Below are positions 35,622 through 43,950 of a stretch of 64,000 nucleotides of DNA, piece after piece. Under the pieces are notes generated by a model, which saw nothing but the letters and a program-made list of their open reading frames with translations, did not search any database and had not been told where the DNA came from. The position numbers were made by a program, and so were the translations under genes. The DNA comes from Celeribacter halophilus (GTDB taxonomy: Bacteria > Pseudomonadota > Alphaproteobacteria > Rhodobacterales > Rhodobacteraceae). Numbering within the stretch: position 1 is the first letter of the stretch; every line of letters starts with the position of its first letter. Location: positions 31,201 through 95,200 of the forward strand of contig NZ_FORY01000013.1 of the NCBI RefSeq assembly GCF_900114135.1, read 5' to 3'.

Positions 35622-36422
35622 ATGAAGAAAATTCTAACCATCTTTTTCATCTTCCTGATGGCAGGTCAGGCGCATGCGGATAGCAAGCTCAAGACCTTCC
35701 GCACGGGTGATGACAGCAAGGGGTGGGAAGCCGTCGGACGTCTCGATTTTGACGGGCGCAGCTTTTGCACCGGTGCCCTGATCACCGAAACACTGGTCCT
35801 CACTGCGGCGCATTGCATGTATGACATTGACGATCATACGCCGCACAGACCGAAAGACATCACTTTCAAGGCCGGATGGCGCAATGGTCAGGCGCAAGCT
35901 TACCGTGCCGCCAAAGCAATCTACGTGCATCCGGGTTTCGCGCTCAATTCCGGCGACTTGCATGACCGTCTGGTGAATGACGTGGCGCTTGTCGAACTGG
36001 ATCGCCCTGTGCGCAATAGCTCCGTGCGGCCGTTCTCGGTCTCAGCGCGCCCTGAAAAGGGGCAGGCCGTGGGTGTCGTTTCTTATGCCCATGACCGCGC
36101 GGAAAGCCCGTCCCTGCAGGAACTCTGTCATGTGGTGGCCCGTCAGGGCGGGGTGCTTGTGACCTCTTGCGAAGTGGACTTCGGATCATCCGGTGCGCCG
36201 ATTTTTGACATGACCGGCGCAACGCCTCGGATCGTCTCTGTTGTCTCCGCCAAAGCGAAGTTCCGTGGCGATCGTGTGTCTGTCGGCACCTCTTTGGACG
36301 GTGCCCTGTCCGACCTTTTGCAAATGGCATCGGCAGGGCGCAGCACGTTCAAAAAAGCCAGCACAGAGCCGCTTCCCGAGTTGACCCATACAGAATATGT
36401 GGTGGGAATTTCCGGTCAGTAA
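35622..36422 (+). CDS. Exported trypsin-like serine protease
   Basis: A 266-residue protein with a Sec signal peptide (MKKILTIFFIFLMAGQAHA). The S1 chymotrypsin-fold triad is complete by motif: H64 in LTAAHCMY, D120 in NDVALVEL and S190 in DFGSSGAPIF. The usual GDSGGP around the serine is GSSGAP here, a variant seen in other bacterial S1 proteases. The four visible mature cysteines (in FCTGAL, AAHC, ELCHV and TSCEV) could form two disulfides. Substrates unknown. hsp20 follows, with its own promoter. Confidence 0.85.
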   Translation: MKKILTIFFIFLMAGQAHADSKLKTFRTGDDSKGWEAVGRLDFDGRSFCTGALITETLVLTAAHCMYDIDDHTPHRPKDITFKAGWRNGQAQAYRAAKAIYVHPGFALNSGDLHDRLVNDVALVELDRPVRNSSVRPFSVSARPEKGQAVGVVSYAHDRAESPSLQELCHVVARQGGVLVTSCEVDFGSSGAPIFDMTGATPRIVSVVSAKAKFRGDRVSVGTSLDGALSDLLQMASAGRSTFKKASTEPLPELTHTEYVVGISGQ

Positions 36423-36436
36423 GCGGCCCTCACCCT

Positions 36437-36465
36437 CTTGAAATCGCATGGTTTGATCCCCAGAT
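36437..36465 (+). promoter_or_regulatory. Candidate RpoH (sigma-32) promoter of hsp20
   Basis: CTTG (36437-36440) is followed by 17 bases and then CCCCAGAT (36458-36465), close to the alphaproteobacterial heat-shock form CTTG-N17-18-CYTATNT. It sits directly after the protease stop and 92 bases before the hsp20 start. Confidence 0.6.
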
Positions 36466-36475
36466 TCCTGATGTC

Positions 36476-36556
36476 GGATGCCTCAATAGGGTCCGGCATC
36501 CCGCCTGTCCGATGATCGGAAGGCACCAAACTGGAATCGCTCAATGGAGGATACCC
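36476..36556 (+). promoter_or_regulatory. ROSE-type RNA thermometer in the hsp20 leader
   Basis: Three consecutive hairpins: GGATGCC/GGCATCC (36476-36501), GCCT-TCCGA/TCGGA-AGGC (36503-36524), and a last one in which TCGCT (36537-36541) faces GGAGGA (36546-36551), the ribosome binding site. The U-Y-G-C-U against G-G-A-G-G-A pairing next to the start codon is the hallmark of ROSE elements, which melt on heat shock in alpha-proteobacterial small heat-shock genes. Confidence 0.75.
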
Positions 36557-37039
36557 ATGCGTAATTTTGATATGACACCGCTTTACCGTGCCACCGTCGG
36601 CTTCGACCAAATCGCCGACCTGATGGACCGTGTGCTGACCCAAGACGTCAGCCAGCCCAGCTACCCGCCCTACAATATCGAAAAGACCGCTGAGGACGCC
36701 TGGCGTATTTCGCTTGCCGTGGCGGGGTTCTCGACCGAGGACATTGCCATCGAGCAGCGTGAAAATGCTCTGGTGATTTCGGCGCGTCGTGCCGATAGCG
36801 AGGAAGATAAGGGCAAAACCTATCTCCATCGCGGCATCGCCACCCGCGCCTTCGAGCGCCGGTTCACATTGGCCGAACATGTGAAGGTCACGGGCGCAAG
36901 CCATGAAAACGGCATGTTGCACATCGATCTGAAACGCGAAGTGCCCGAAGCACTCAAACCGCGTCAGATCGCGATTGCCGGACCCAAGACGGTCGAAACC
37001 AAGGTAATCGAAAAAGACGCCGAGGCTGTTGAGGTCTGA
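36557..37039 (+). CDS. Small heat-shock protein Hsp20 (IbpA-like)
   Basis: A 160-residue alpha-crystallin-type holding chaperone that keeps denatured proteins refoldable. The N-terminus DMTPLYRATVGFDQIADLMDR and the segment PPYNIEKTAEDAWRISLAVAGF are typical of proteobacterial IbpA class A proteins. The alpha-crystallin domain spans about 35-130 and ends with MLHIDLKREVPEALKPRQI, including the I-x-I/V-type tail AIAGP. Start: ATG after GGAGGA. It has a candidate RpoH promoter and a ROSE thermometer. Confidence 0.93.
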   Translation: MRNFDMTPLYRATVGFDQIADLMDRVLTQDVSQPSYPPYNIEKTAEDAWRISLAVAGFSTEDIAIEQRENALVISARRADSEEDKGKTYLHRGIATRAFERRFTLAEHVKVTGASHENGMLHIDLKREVPEALKPRQIAIAGPKTVETKVIEKDAEAVEV

Positions 37040-37050
37040 TTGCGGTCCGT

Positions 37051-37072
37051 TTCCTTTGTGGGAAAAATACTC
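37051..37072 (+). repeat. AAATACTC dispersed element, copy G
   Basis: TTCCTTTGTGGGAA followed by AAATACTC, about 12 bases after the hsp20 stop and just before its terminator. Confidence 0.5.
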
Positions 37073-37078
37073 ACTCAA

Positions 37079-37100
37079 ACGCCCGCCTTTGGCGGGCGTT
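37079..37100 (+). terminator. Terminator of hsp20
   Basis: AACGCCCGCC (37079-37088) pairs with GGCGGGCGTT (37091-37100); TTTTCGTT follows a few bases later. Confidence 0.7.
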
Positions 37101-37198
37101 GCCGTTTTCGTTGTGTGGAAATGCGGTTTTGTGAAAGGAAATATCGCGAGAATGTGGGATCTGCGTCATTTTCGTAAAGGGGGGTGTGCTTCACATCA

Positions 37199-37219
37199 TA
37201 TGTCAGTCGCATTGACATA
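37199..37219. promoter_or_regulatory. Inverted repeat upstream of the aminotransferase gene
   Basis: TATGTCA (37199-37205) and TGACATA (37213-37219) form a perfect 7+7 palindrome with a 7-base spacer, 44 bases before the start codon. A dimeric regulator is the likely ligand; the second arm overlaps a TTGACA. Confidence 0.5.
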
Positions 37220-37262
37220 AATGCTCAAAAGCGCGAGATCGGGGCGCTGAATGGAGAATATT

Positions 37263-38507
37263 ATGAGTCTGTCCGAGAAACCGCTTGAGAAAACAACCGC
37301 ACGCCTGACCGCACTTTTTGCCGACAGGACACAGCGTATGAAGGCGTCTGAAATCCGCGAGCTTCTCAAACTTCTGGATCAGCCGGACATTATTTCCTTT
37401 GCCGGCGGCATTCCCGATCCGGCATATTTCCCGCGCGAAGCCTTTGCCGAAGCGATGAGCAAGGCGTTGAGCGAACAGGCGGCTTCTGTGGCGCTGCAAT
37501 ATTCCACCTCGGAAGGCTACACACCGCTGCGCGACTGGATCGTGGGCTACATGGCACGCCACGGTGTGACCTGCACCCGTGACAACATCCTGATCACCGC
37601 AGGGTCACAGCAGGCGCTGGATTATCTCGGGAAAATCTTTCTGGACCAAGGCGATACCGCACTTGTGACCTGGCCGACCTATATGGGCGCTCTGGGGGCG
37701 TTCAATGCCTATGAGCCGCGTTATGACCGGATTGACCCGCAAACCAACCGTCCGGTCGAGGATGTGTTGGCGGATGCCAAAGCCGCAGGCGGCGCGGTCA
37801 AATTTGCCTATCTCTCGACAGATTTTGCCAATCCGACAGGGGTGACCCTGACCGAGGAACAGCGACGCATGGTTCTGGCGCGGGCGGACGCTTTGGGCTG
37901 TGCCGTGATCGAAGACGCGGCCTATCAGGAATTGCGCTATCGTGGCGAGGAGATCAAACCGATCCTTGCGCTGGAGATCGAGGAGAAGAGCGACATTGAC
38001 GCCTGCCGCACGATCTATCTCGGCTCTTTCTCGAAAACGCTGGCACCGGGGTTGCGTGTCGGCTGGGCCGTGGCGGCGAAACCTGTCATCAGCCAGTTGG
38101 TTCTGACCAAACAAGCCGCAGATCTTCAGACCGCTACCATCAATCAGATCGCGGTGAGCGAAGTGGCGCATGGTGTCTTTGACGCACATGTTGCGACGCT
38201 GCGCGAAGTCTACGGCGCACGGTTGCAGGCGATGCTGGCCGCTCTGGAACGCCATATGCCGGAGGGGATCGCATGGACGAAACCCGATGGCGGGATGTTC
38301 GTCTGGGTGACCTTGCCGCGTGACATGGACGGGGCGGAGCTGCTCAAAGAGGCGCTCAAGGCCAATGTCGCCTTTGTGCCGGGCGGGGCTTTCTATGCGG
38401 ACGGGTCGAATACCAACACGCTGCGGCTCAATTTCTCCATGTCGGCGGCGTCGAAAATCGAAGAGGGCATCGCGCGGCTCGGTCAGGTCATTCGGGACCA
38501 GATGTGA
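37263..38507 (+). CDS. PLP-dependent class I/II aminotransferase (2-aminoadipate/LysN-like)
   Basis: A 414-residue fold-type I aminotransferase. Features: SFAGGIPDPAYFPREAF near residue 45, LQYSTSEGYTPLRDWI, NILITAGSQQALDYLGKIF, the PLP aspartate region NPTGVTLTEEQRR, and the Schiff-base lysine in YLGSFSKTLAPGLRVGW. The family covers 2-aminoadipate, aromatic and branched-chain transaminases; substrate not resolved. ATG at 37263 has GGAGA six bases upstream. A palindrome lies just upstream of the gene and a strong terminator follows. Confidence 0.88.
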   Translation: MSLSEKPLEKTTARLTALFADRTQRMKASEIRELLKLLDQPDIISFAGGIPDPAYFPREAFAEAMSKALSEQAASVALQYSTSEGYTPLRDWIVGYMARHGVTCTRDNILITAGSQQALDYLGKIFLDQGDTALVTWPTYMGALGAFNAYEPRYDRIDPQTNRPVEDVLADAKAAGGAVKFAYLSTDFANPTGVTLTEEQRRMVLARADALGCAVIEDAAYQELRYRGEEIKPILALEIEEKSDIDACRTIYLGSFSKTLAPGLRVGWAVAAKPVISQLVLTKQAADLQTATINQIAVSEVAHGVFDAHVATLREVYGARLQAMLAALERHMPEGIAWTKPDGGMFVWVTLPRDMDGAELLKEALKANVAFVPGGAFYADGSNTNTLRLNFSMSAASKIEEGIARLGQVIRDQM

Positions 38508-38622
38508 CCCTCGTGGGATAGCGGCCACGGCACTACGCCCTGCAATCACGTGCCGGTTGATGTGATTGAGGTGAACGCTGGCGAGGGTCGCGATGTGGTG
38601 GTGTGCAAACCGTTCGGACACA

Positions 38623-38647
38623 AAAGAGGGGCTTCATGCCCCTCTTT
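38623..38647. terminator. Bidirectional terminator after the aminotransferase
   Basis: AAAGAGGGGC (38623-38632) pairs with GCCCCTCTTT (38638-38647) with a five-base loop, between convergent genes. Confidence 0.8.
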
Positions 38648-38679
38648 CTATATGTGGTCCTGCGCAGGTCTCAGTCGGG

Positions 38680-39243
38680 TCAGTAGCCGAACCGGCCAAG
38701 TGCGCGGTAGTCGATGGCCTCAAGCAGCGGCAGAACCACTTCGCGCGGTTCGCCGGTTGCCTGCACCAGAATCCGGCCTTCGATCAGAGCGGAAAGATCC
38801 CCCTCGTTGTCGAGGAATTTCTCGCGCCCGACACGCACGGTCTTCATGCCCATATTGCCCGCATTCTGGATCATGCCGCCCATCATGGCGATCATTGGGC
38901 TGTCAACGAGTATGGTGAGGGTGATCTCTTCGCCTGCGTCATTGGAATACCGTTTCGCCGTAACCGTGCCGCCACCCATCATGGCATAGCCGGCGGAGGC
39001 ATCTGTGTCCTCCTCTGCGGTCCAGCCCTCAGGTGCTTCCGGCAAGAATCCTGCCAGTGCGCCGGTTTGCATCTCTTGCAGCAACTGTTTGGCGTAATTT
39101 AGTTCTTCAATCGCATAGGTGACATCGCCATCTTCGTAGGCCGTCATTGCGCTTTGTAGCGTGTCAGTGATTTCATCTGCCACTGCAGTTGAAGCGAGTA
39201 AAACCGTGAGGCTGCCGCCGAGCAAGGTTTGTATCAGTTTCAT
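38680..39243 (-). CDS. Exported protein of unknown function
   Basis: A 187-residue protein with a signal peptide (MKLIQTLLGGSLTVLLASTAVA). The mature part starts with a helical, acidic segment (DTLQSAMTAYEDGDVTYAIEELNYAKQLLQEM, residues about 28-60) that resembles a single TPR-like hairpin, then a Met/Gly-rich beta region with MMGGGTVTAKRYSN and SPMIAMMGGMIQNAGNMGMK. I do not recognise a named family with certainty. ATG at 39243 is used; there is no other good start. No operon partners. Confidence 0.75.
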   Translation of the reverse strand: MKLIQTLLGGSLTVLLASTAVADEITDTLQSAMTAYEDGDVTYAIEELNYAKQLLQEMQTGALAGFLPEAPEGWTAEEDTDASAGYAMMGGGTVTAKRYSNDAGEEITLTILVDSPMIAMMGGMIQNAGNMGMKTVRVGREKFLDNEGDLSALIEGRILVQATGEPREVVLPLLEAIDYRALGRFGY

Positions 39244-39502
39244 ATGGATCCCCTCCGATGATGATAGGCTTATAAAATACCCTGAATTCTGTGCCGACAG
39301 GGGAGGAAAAAAGGTTTGACCACCAGATCGGCATGTTGCCGCGTATTGTGAGCAGATCAGTTGGTATAAGCGCAATCAACAGGGTCGACCTGATGGGGCA
39401 CCCTCACTGGCCTTGACCACGCGTCAAATCACCTCGCGCTTTTGCGGGCGGGCGGTTAAGATGCGACGAGCCGGACCGATCCGGCGCGGCAGATGGAGTG
39501 CC

Positions 39503-39769
39503 ATGTTGGGCTTTTTACGATTTCTTGTCATCGGTTTCGTTCTCATGACGGTGCTTTACGGGCTTTTGACCGTCTATGTTCGCTCGCTGACCCGAGAGCG
39601 CCTCGAAGAAGAGTGGGAAAAAGAGGGTTCCATTGGCGAGCGTGATGCCTATGTGGAGGAGGGGATCAAAGACTACGAGCGTTCCTTTCGCCCGAAACTC
39701 CTGCTTCTGGTCTATATCCTGCCGCTGATTGCGTTTTGTGCAATCTTTTACGTTACGAATTTCATGTGA
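39503..39769 (+). CDS. Small two-helix membrane protein
   Basis: An 88-residue protein with membrane helices at about residues 4-25 and 67-86 and a highly charged loop between them (SLTRERLEEEWEKEGSIGER). The family is not recognised, but the layout is common next to DUF1523 genes in Rhodobacteraceae as far as I recall. The ATG is preceded by GATGGAG. It ends nine bases before the DUF1523 gene, so the two form an operon. Confidence 0.75.
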   Translation: MLGFLRFLVIGFVLMTVLYGLLTVYVRSLTRERLEEEWEKEGSIGERDAYVEEGIKDYERSFRPKLLLLVYILPLIAFCAIFYVTNFM

Positions 39770-39778
39770 GGCCACCCG

Positions 39779-40411
39779 ATGCGCTACGTTAAATGGACCC
39801 TGATTGCCCTGATCGTGCTCTTTATCGGAGGGTTCTTTCATTACACCTTGCCACAGCATGACATCGTGCGGATCGTGAACACCTACGAAGAACGTCAGGA
39901 TATTGACGGATGGACCACGCTGTTCTGGCAAGAGGCGGGCAATGGCACCGTCAATCAGCAAAGCCGTGATGTGCAGTTCATTCAGGCCGTGCGCCCCAAT
40001 GGCAAAAGCATCGTCTACCGCAACGAGGACACGGGCTGGGGCTGGCCGCCGTATTTCAAATTCGACACGGCCAATCTCTATACCGAGGCCAATGACGCGA
40101 TCTCGACCAAGGACAATCCCGAATGGGTGTCTGTGACCCACTATGGCTGGCGGTCGGAAATTCTGTCGATTTTCCCCAATGCTATCGCGATCAAGCCGGT
40201 GTCGGGACCGGATGCGCGGATTATCCCTTGGGTCAACATCATTATCCTGACGCTGCTCGCGGTTCTGATCCTGACGCTTTATCGCATGTGGCAGCAATTC
40301 CGCGAACGCACCATCGAGCCGCTGGTCGAGGATGTCGAAGACGTCTTGGAACTTGCCGACGAGAAAAAAGACAGCGCCGTGGACAAGGTCAAACGCTGGT
40401 TCAAACGGTAA
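39779..40411 (+). CDS. DUF1523-family membrane protein
   Basis: A 210-residue protein with an N-terminal membrane helix (about 5-22), a periplasmic domain (about 25-150, with YTLPQHDIVRIVNTYEERQD and HYGWRSEILSIFPNAI) and a second helix (about 148-168), followed by a charged cytoplasmic tail. It belongs to the DUF1523 family, widespread in Rhodobacteraceae with no assigned function. Second gene of a two-gene operon; a strong terminator follows. Confidence 0.85.
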   Translation: MRYVKWTLIALIVLFIGGFFHYTLPQHDIVRIVNTYEERQDIDGWTTLFWQEAGNGTVNQQSRDVQFIQAVRPNGKSIVYRNEDTGWGWPPYFKFDTANLYTEANDAISTKDNPEWVSVTHYGWRSEILSIFPNAIAIKPVSGPDARIIPWVNIIILTLLAVLILTLYRMWQQFRERTIEPLVEDVEDVLELADEKKDSAVDKVKRWFKR

Positions 40412-40440
40412 GGCCGCGTAGGCCGGACAGGTATGAGACA

Positions 40441-40473
40441 GAAAGGCCGCAGAGTGTTGCTCTGCGGCCTTTC
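40441..40473. terminator. Bidirectional terminator between DUF1523 and the aldehyde dehydrogenase
   Basis: GAAAGGCCGCAGAG (40441-40454) pairs with CTCTGCGGCCTTTC (40460-40473), a 14-bp perfect stem followed by CTTTATT. Confidence 0.85.
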
Positions 40474-40475
40474 CT

Positions 40476-42806
40476 TTATTCTCCGTAAGGCACCCAGATC
40501 GTCTTGACCTCGGTCGCCTGTGCCAGCCAGTCCCGCGCAGGGTATTCACGGGTTTGCCCGTTGTTCACCCATGTGCGCTTCAGGTTTCCGGCGCTTTCGC
40601 GTTCGATCCCGCCGGAGATTTCGGCGGAGGAAAAGCTCCACACCGCATCCACATCAAGATGTCCGGCCATAGTCTTGGCCAAGTCTCCGTGCGGGCCGGT
40701 CAGGATATTGACCACGCCTGCGGGCACATCCGATGTGTCGAGCACCTGATAGAAATCGGTCGCGGTCAGCGGGTAGGCTTCGGAAGCCACCGCGACCACG
40801 CGGTTGCCCATAGCGATGGTGGGCGCGATCACGTCGATCAGCCCACCCAGAGGTCGGTCGTCACAAAACGCCCCGATCACGCCCACGGCTTCGTTCATGG
40901 CCAGAGCAACGCCGCGCATCGGCACGGGTTTCGCCGCTCCGTCGAGCTTGTCGCACCATGCCGCGTAGGTGAAGAGCGTATCAATCGCCCCTGTCACTTC
41001 GGCTTGCGCCTTGGCCTCTGTGGTGCCTGTCATATCCCGAATGCGCGTGGCAAATTCATCGGCGCGGGCAGAGAGGTTCTCGCCCACGAAATACAACACT
41101 TGCGCGCGGTTGTGCGCGGTGGCCTTTGTCCAGCCGCCTGCCTTCTGCGCGGCTTCGACAGCGTTACGGATGTCTTTGCGCGAGGCAATCGAACTGTGGC
41201 CCAGCAGCTTGCCCTTGGGGGAATAGACCGCCTGCGAATAGCCGCTGTCCGGCCGTGCCTGCTTGCCGCCGATGTAGAGTTTCGCCGTGCGATCCAGCCC
41301 CAAGACTTCGATATCGTCGGGCTTCACATGCGCCTTCGCGGGTTTCACAGCTGTGGCTTTGCCCTTGGGCTTTGTGTAAGCCATGAGACCTTCCCAGCCA
41401 CCTTCGCGCCCGTAGCCGCTTTCGCGCACCCCGCCAAAACCCGCCGCCGCGTCGAATATGTTCGAGCCGTTGACCCAGACAACACCGGCCACCAGCTTCG
41501 GCGCGATGTCGAGCGCCAGATTGACATTCTCGGTCCAGACCGAAGCCGCCAGCCCGTAGCGCGTGTTATTCGCCACCTGCACCGCCTCCGCAGGGGTGCG
41601 GAAGGTCGTGGAGGCCAGCACGGGGCCGAAGATTTCTTCCTGCATCAAAAGGGAGGACGGCGCCAGATCGGAGATCAGCGTGGGCGGGTAATAGCAGCCC
41701 TCCGGCGCTTTCACCGGCTGGTGCACCGTGCCCTCAGGGCCTCCCTTGGCCACAAGGTTTTGGATGCGATCCAGTTGCACGGGGTCGACAATCGCGCCCA
41801 CATCAATGCATTTGTCCAGAGGGTTGCCGATGCGCAGCTTGGACATGCGCGCAACGAGGCGTTTGTGGAAATCCTCCGCAATGCCTTCCTGCACCAAAAG
41901 CCGCGATCCGGCGCAACAGACCTGACCTTGGTTAAAGAAAATCGCATCCACCAGCCCCTCAATGGCGCTGTCGATATCGGCATCCTCGAACACGATGTAA
42001 GGCGACTTTCCGCCCAGTTCCAAGGTGAGCGACTTGCCCGATCCTGCGGTCGCCTCGCGAATGCGCCGCCCCACAGCGGTGGAGCCGGTAAAGGCGATCT
42101 TGTCCACGTCGGGATGGGTCACGATCATCTCGCCCACAGCCCCGTCGCCCGTCACGATGTTGACGACACCTTTCGGCACGCCGGCCTCCTGACAAATCTG
42201 CGCAAACAAAAGCGCAGTAAGAGAGGTATATTCCGCAGGTTTCAGCACCACGGTGTTGCCCATAGCAATGGCGGGGGCCACCTTCCATGCCAGCATCAAA
42301 AGCGGGAAGTTCCACGGGATGATCTGTCCGCAGACGCCAAGCGCCTCGCGGTCGGGCAATTCCGCATCCATAAGCTGCGCCATGCCCGCGTGGTAATAGA
42401 AATGCCGCGCCACAAGCGCTACGTCGATGTCGCGGCTCTCGCGGATCGGCTTGCCATTGTCGAGCGTCTCCAGAACGGCAAAGAGACGCGCGTGTTTCTG
42501 CACCAGACGCGCCAGCGCATAGAGCACACGGGCGCGGGCCTTGCTGTCCTTGGCCCATTTGCCCTGCGCCTTGCGCGCCGCGGCCACAGCCGCCTCCACA
42601 TCCGCCTCATTCGCCTGCGTCAGATGCGCCAGAACCTCGCCCGTGGCCGGATTCCTCGCCTCGAACACCTCGCCCGGCTCTGTCATCTTCCCGCCAATGA
42701 AATGGCCGAACCGGTCGCCATTATCCATCAGCCAACGCAGCGCCTCTGCCGCGCTTTCGAGGGCATCTCCGTAATCCATGGTCTCGAAAATCTCTTTCAC
42801 GCTCAT
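40476..42806 (-). CDS. Double-domain aldehyde dehydrogenase, second domain degenerate
   Basis: A 776-residue protein with two aldehyde-dehydrogenase domains. Domain 1 (about 30-500) is complete: the asparagine in IIPWNFPLLML, the glutamate in LELGGKSPYIV and the nucleophilic cysteine in NQGQVCCAGSR. Domain 2 (about 525-776) is a shortened homologue (GAFCDDRPLGGLIDVIAPTI, AGVVNILTGP) without a catalytic cysteine. It probably oxidises acetaldehyde released by DeoC. It lies downstream of deoC and the AraC regulator on the same strand. ATG at 42806. Confidence 0.9.
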   Translation of the reverse strand: MSVKEIFETMDYGDALESAAEALRWLMDNGDRFGHFIGGKMTEPGEVFEARNPATGEVLAHLTQANEADVEAAVAAARKAQGKWAKDSKARARVLYALARLVQKHARLFAVLETLDNGKPIRESRDIDVALVARHFYYHAGMAQLMDAELPDREALGVCGQIIPWNFPLLMLAWKVAPAIAMGNTVVLKPAEYTSLTALLFAQICQEAGVPKGVVNIVTGDGAVGEMIVTHPDVDKIAFTGSTAVGRRIREATAGSGKSLTLELGGKSPYIVFEDADIDSAIEGLVDAIFFNQGQVCCAGSRLLVQEGIAEDFHKRLVARMSKLRIGNPLDKCIDVGAIVDPVQLDRIQNLVAKGGPEGTVHQPVKAPEGCYYPPTLISDLAPSSLLMQEEIFGPVLASTTFRTPAEAVQVANNTRYGLAASVWTENVNLALDIAPKLVAGVVWVNGSNIFDAAAGFGGVRESGYGREGGWEGLMAYTKPKGKATAVKPAKAHVKPDDIEVLGLDRTAKLYIGGKQARPDSGYSQAVYSPKGKLLGHSSIASRKDIRNAVEAAQKAGGWTKATAHNRAQVLYFVGENLSARADEFATRIRDMTGTTEAKAQAEVTGAIDTLFTYAAWCDKLDGAAKPVPMRGVALAMNEAVGVIGAFCDDRPLGGLIDVIAPTIAMGNRVVAVASEAYPLTATDFYQVLDTSDVPAGVVNILTGPHGDLAKTMAGHLDVDAVWSFSSAEISGGIERESAGNLKRTWVNNGQTREYPARDWLAQATEVKTIWVPYGE

Positions 42807-42836
42807 TGCGCTGCTCCCGTATCGGCTGTTGCGGGT

Positions 42837-42858
42837 TTTCTGATGGCAAAAATACTCA
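42837..42858 (+). repeat. AAATACTC dispersed element, copy D
   Basis: TTTCTGATGG-N3-AAATACTC, located between the deoC stop (42863) and the aldehyde dehydrogenase start on the minus strand. Confidence 0.65.
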
Positions 42859-42862
42859 TATG

Positions 42863-43876
42863 TCACCCGATCGCATGGCGCCATGAGGCCGAATACTGTC
42901 CGGTGACGTGATGCTCCAACTGCCGTTCAATGTCGCCCAGGAGCGACGACGCGCCAAAGCGGAACAGATGGGGCGAGAGCCAGTGGTTGCCCAGTTCTTC
43001 CTTGATGAGGGACAGATAGACCAGAGCATCCTTGGCCTTGGAGATCCCGCCTGCGGGTTTGTAGCCCACTCGGTAGCCGGTGCGGGCGTAGTAGTCGCGG
43101 ATTGCGCGGATCATGACCAGAGAGACGGGCAGGGTGGCGTTCACGCTTTCCTTGCCGGTGGAGGTCTTGATGAAATCCGCGCCCGCCATCATGCAGACCT
43201 GACTGGCTTTGGCGACATTGCGCAGCGATCCGAGTTCGCCCGTGGCCAGAATGGCCTTCACATGGGCCTCGCCACAGGTGGCGCGGAATTCGCGCATCTC
43301 GTCATAGAGCGCCTGCCAGTTGCCGGTGAGGACATGCCGCCGCGAGATCACGATGTCGATTTCTTTCGCGCCTGCCCTGACGCTTTCTTCGATCTCTTTG
43401 ACGCGCAGGTGATAGGGTGAAAGCCCTGCCGGAAAGCCTGTCGAAACGGCGGCCACGGGAATCCCTGTGCCGTCGAGGGCCTCCTCGGCGGTCTCCACCA
43501 TATCGTGATAGACACAGACCGCGCCGGTGGTGATCGGCCCCATGCCCAAGGCCTCCAGCAGATCGGCACGCACCGGATGGGCGGCTTTGGCGCAAAGTCT
43601 GCGCACGCGACCCGCGGTGTCATCTCCTGCCAGTGTGGTCAGGTCGATCATGGTGATGGCCTTCAACAGCCATGCCGCTTGATGGTCCTTTTTCACCGAC
43701 CGCCGTCCGGGCAGGGTGGCACAGCGGCGTTCGACTGCCGAGGTGTTCACCCGCTGGCCCTGAATGATGTCGAGATCAAGCGCCATCCCCGGATTGCGCG
43801 GCTCGTGGACTTGCGGCAGATGGGGTGTTGTGCTGCGTGCATCTGTGGCAGCGGCAGATATATCGGTCGTGCTCAT
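42863..43876 (-). CDS. deoC: Deoxyribose-phosphate aldolase
   Basis: A 337-residue class I aldolase that splits 2-deoxyribose-5-phosphate into glyceraldehyde-3-phosphate and acetaldehyde. The Schiff-base lysine is in ADFIKTSTG, the second lysine in VGYKPAGGI, and the aspartate in KEIDIVISR. The N-terminal 80 residues are an extension compared with the 250-residue bacterial enzyme; the longer form resembles the eukaryotic-type DeoC. GGAG precedes the ATG. A TTGACCA/TGGTCAA palindrome lies 59-74 bases upstream. Confidence 0.93.
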   Translation of the reverse strand: MSTTDISAAATDARSTTPHLPQVHEPRNPGMALDLDIIQGQRVNTSAVERRCATLPGRRSVKKDHQAAWLLKAITMIDLTTLAGDDTAGRVRRLCAKAAHPVRADLLEALGMGPITTGAVCVYHDMVETAEEALDGTGIPVAAVSTGFPAGLSPYHLRVKEIEESVRAGAKEIDIVISRRHVLTGNWQALYDEMREFRATCGEAHVKAILATGELGSLRNVAKASQVCMMAGADFIKTSTGKESVNATLPVSLVMIRAIRDYYARTGYRVGYKPAGGISKAKDALVYLSLIKEELGNHWLSPHLFRFGASSLLGDIERQLEHHVTGQYSASWRHAIG

Positions 43877-43934
43877 CGAAAGCTCCGTTTTCACTTCCCT
43901 GCAAGCTGGCACGGACGGAAGGATTTGGCAATCA

Positions 43935-43950
43935 TTGACCAGATGGTCAA
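43935..43950. promoter_or_regulatory. Palindromic operator upstream of deoC
   Basis: TTGACCA (43935-43941) and TGGTCAA (43944-43950) form a perfect 7+7 inverted repeat with a 2-base spacer, overlapping the AraC gene stop and 59 bases before the deoC start. It resembles GntR-type operators rather than AraC sites, which are usually direct repeats. Confidence 0.5.
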
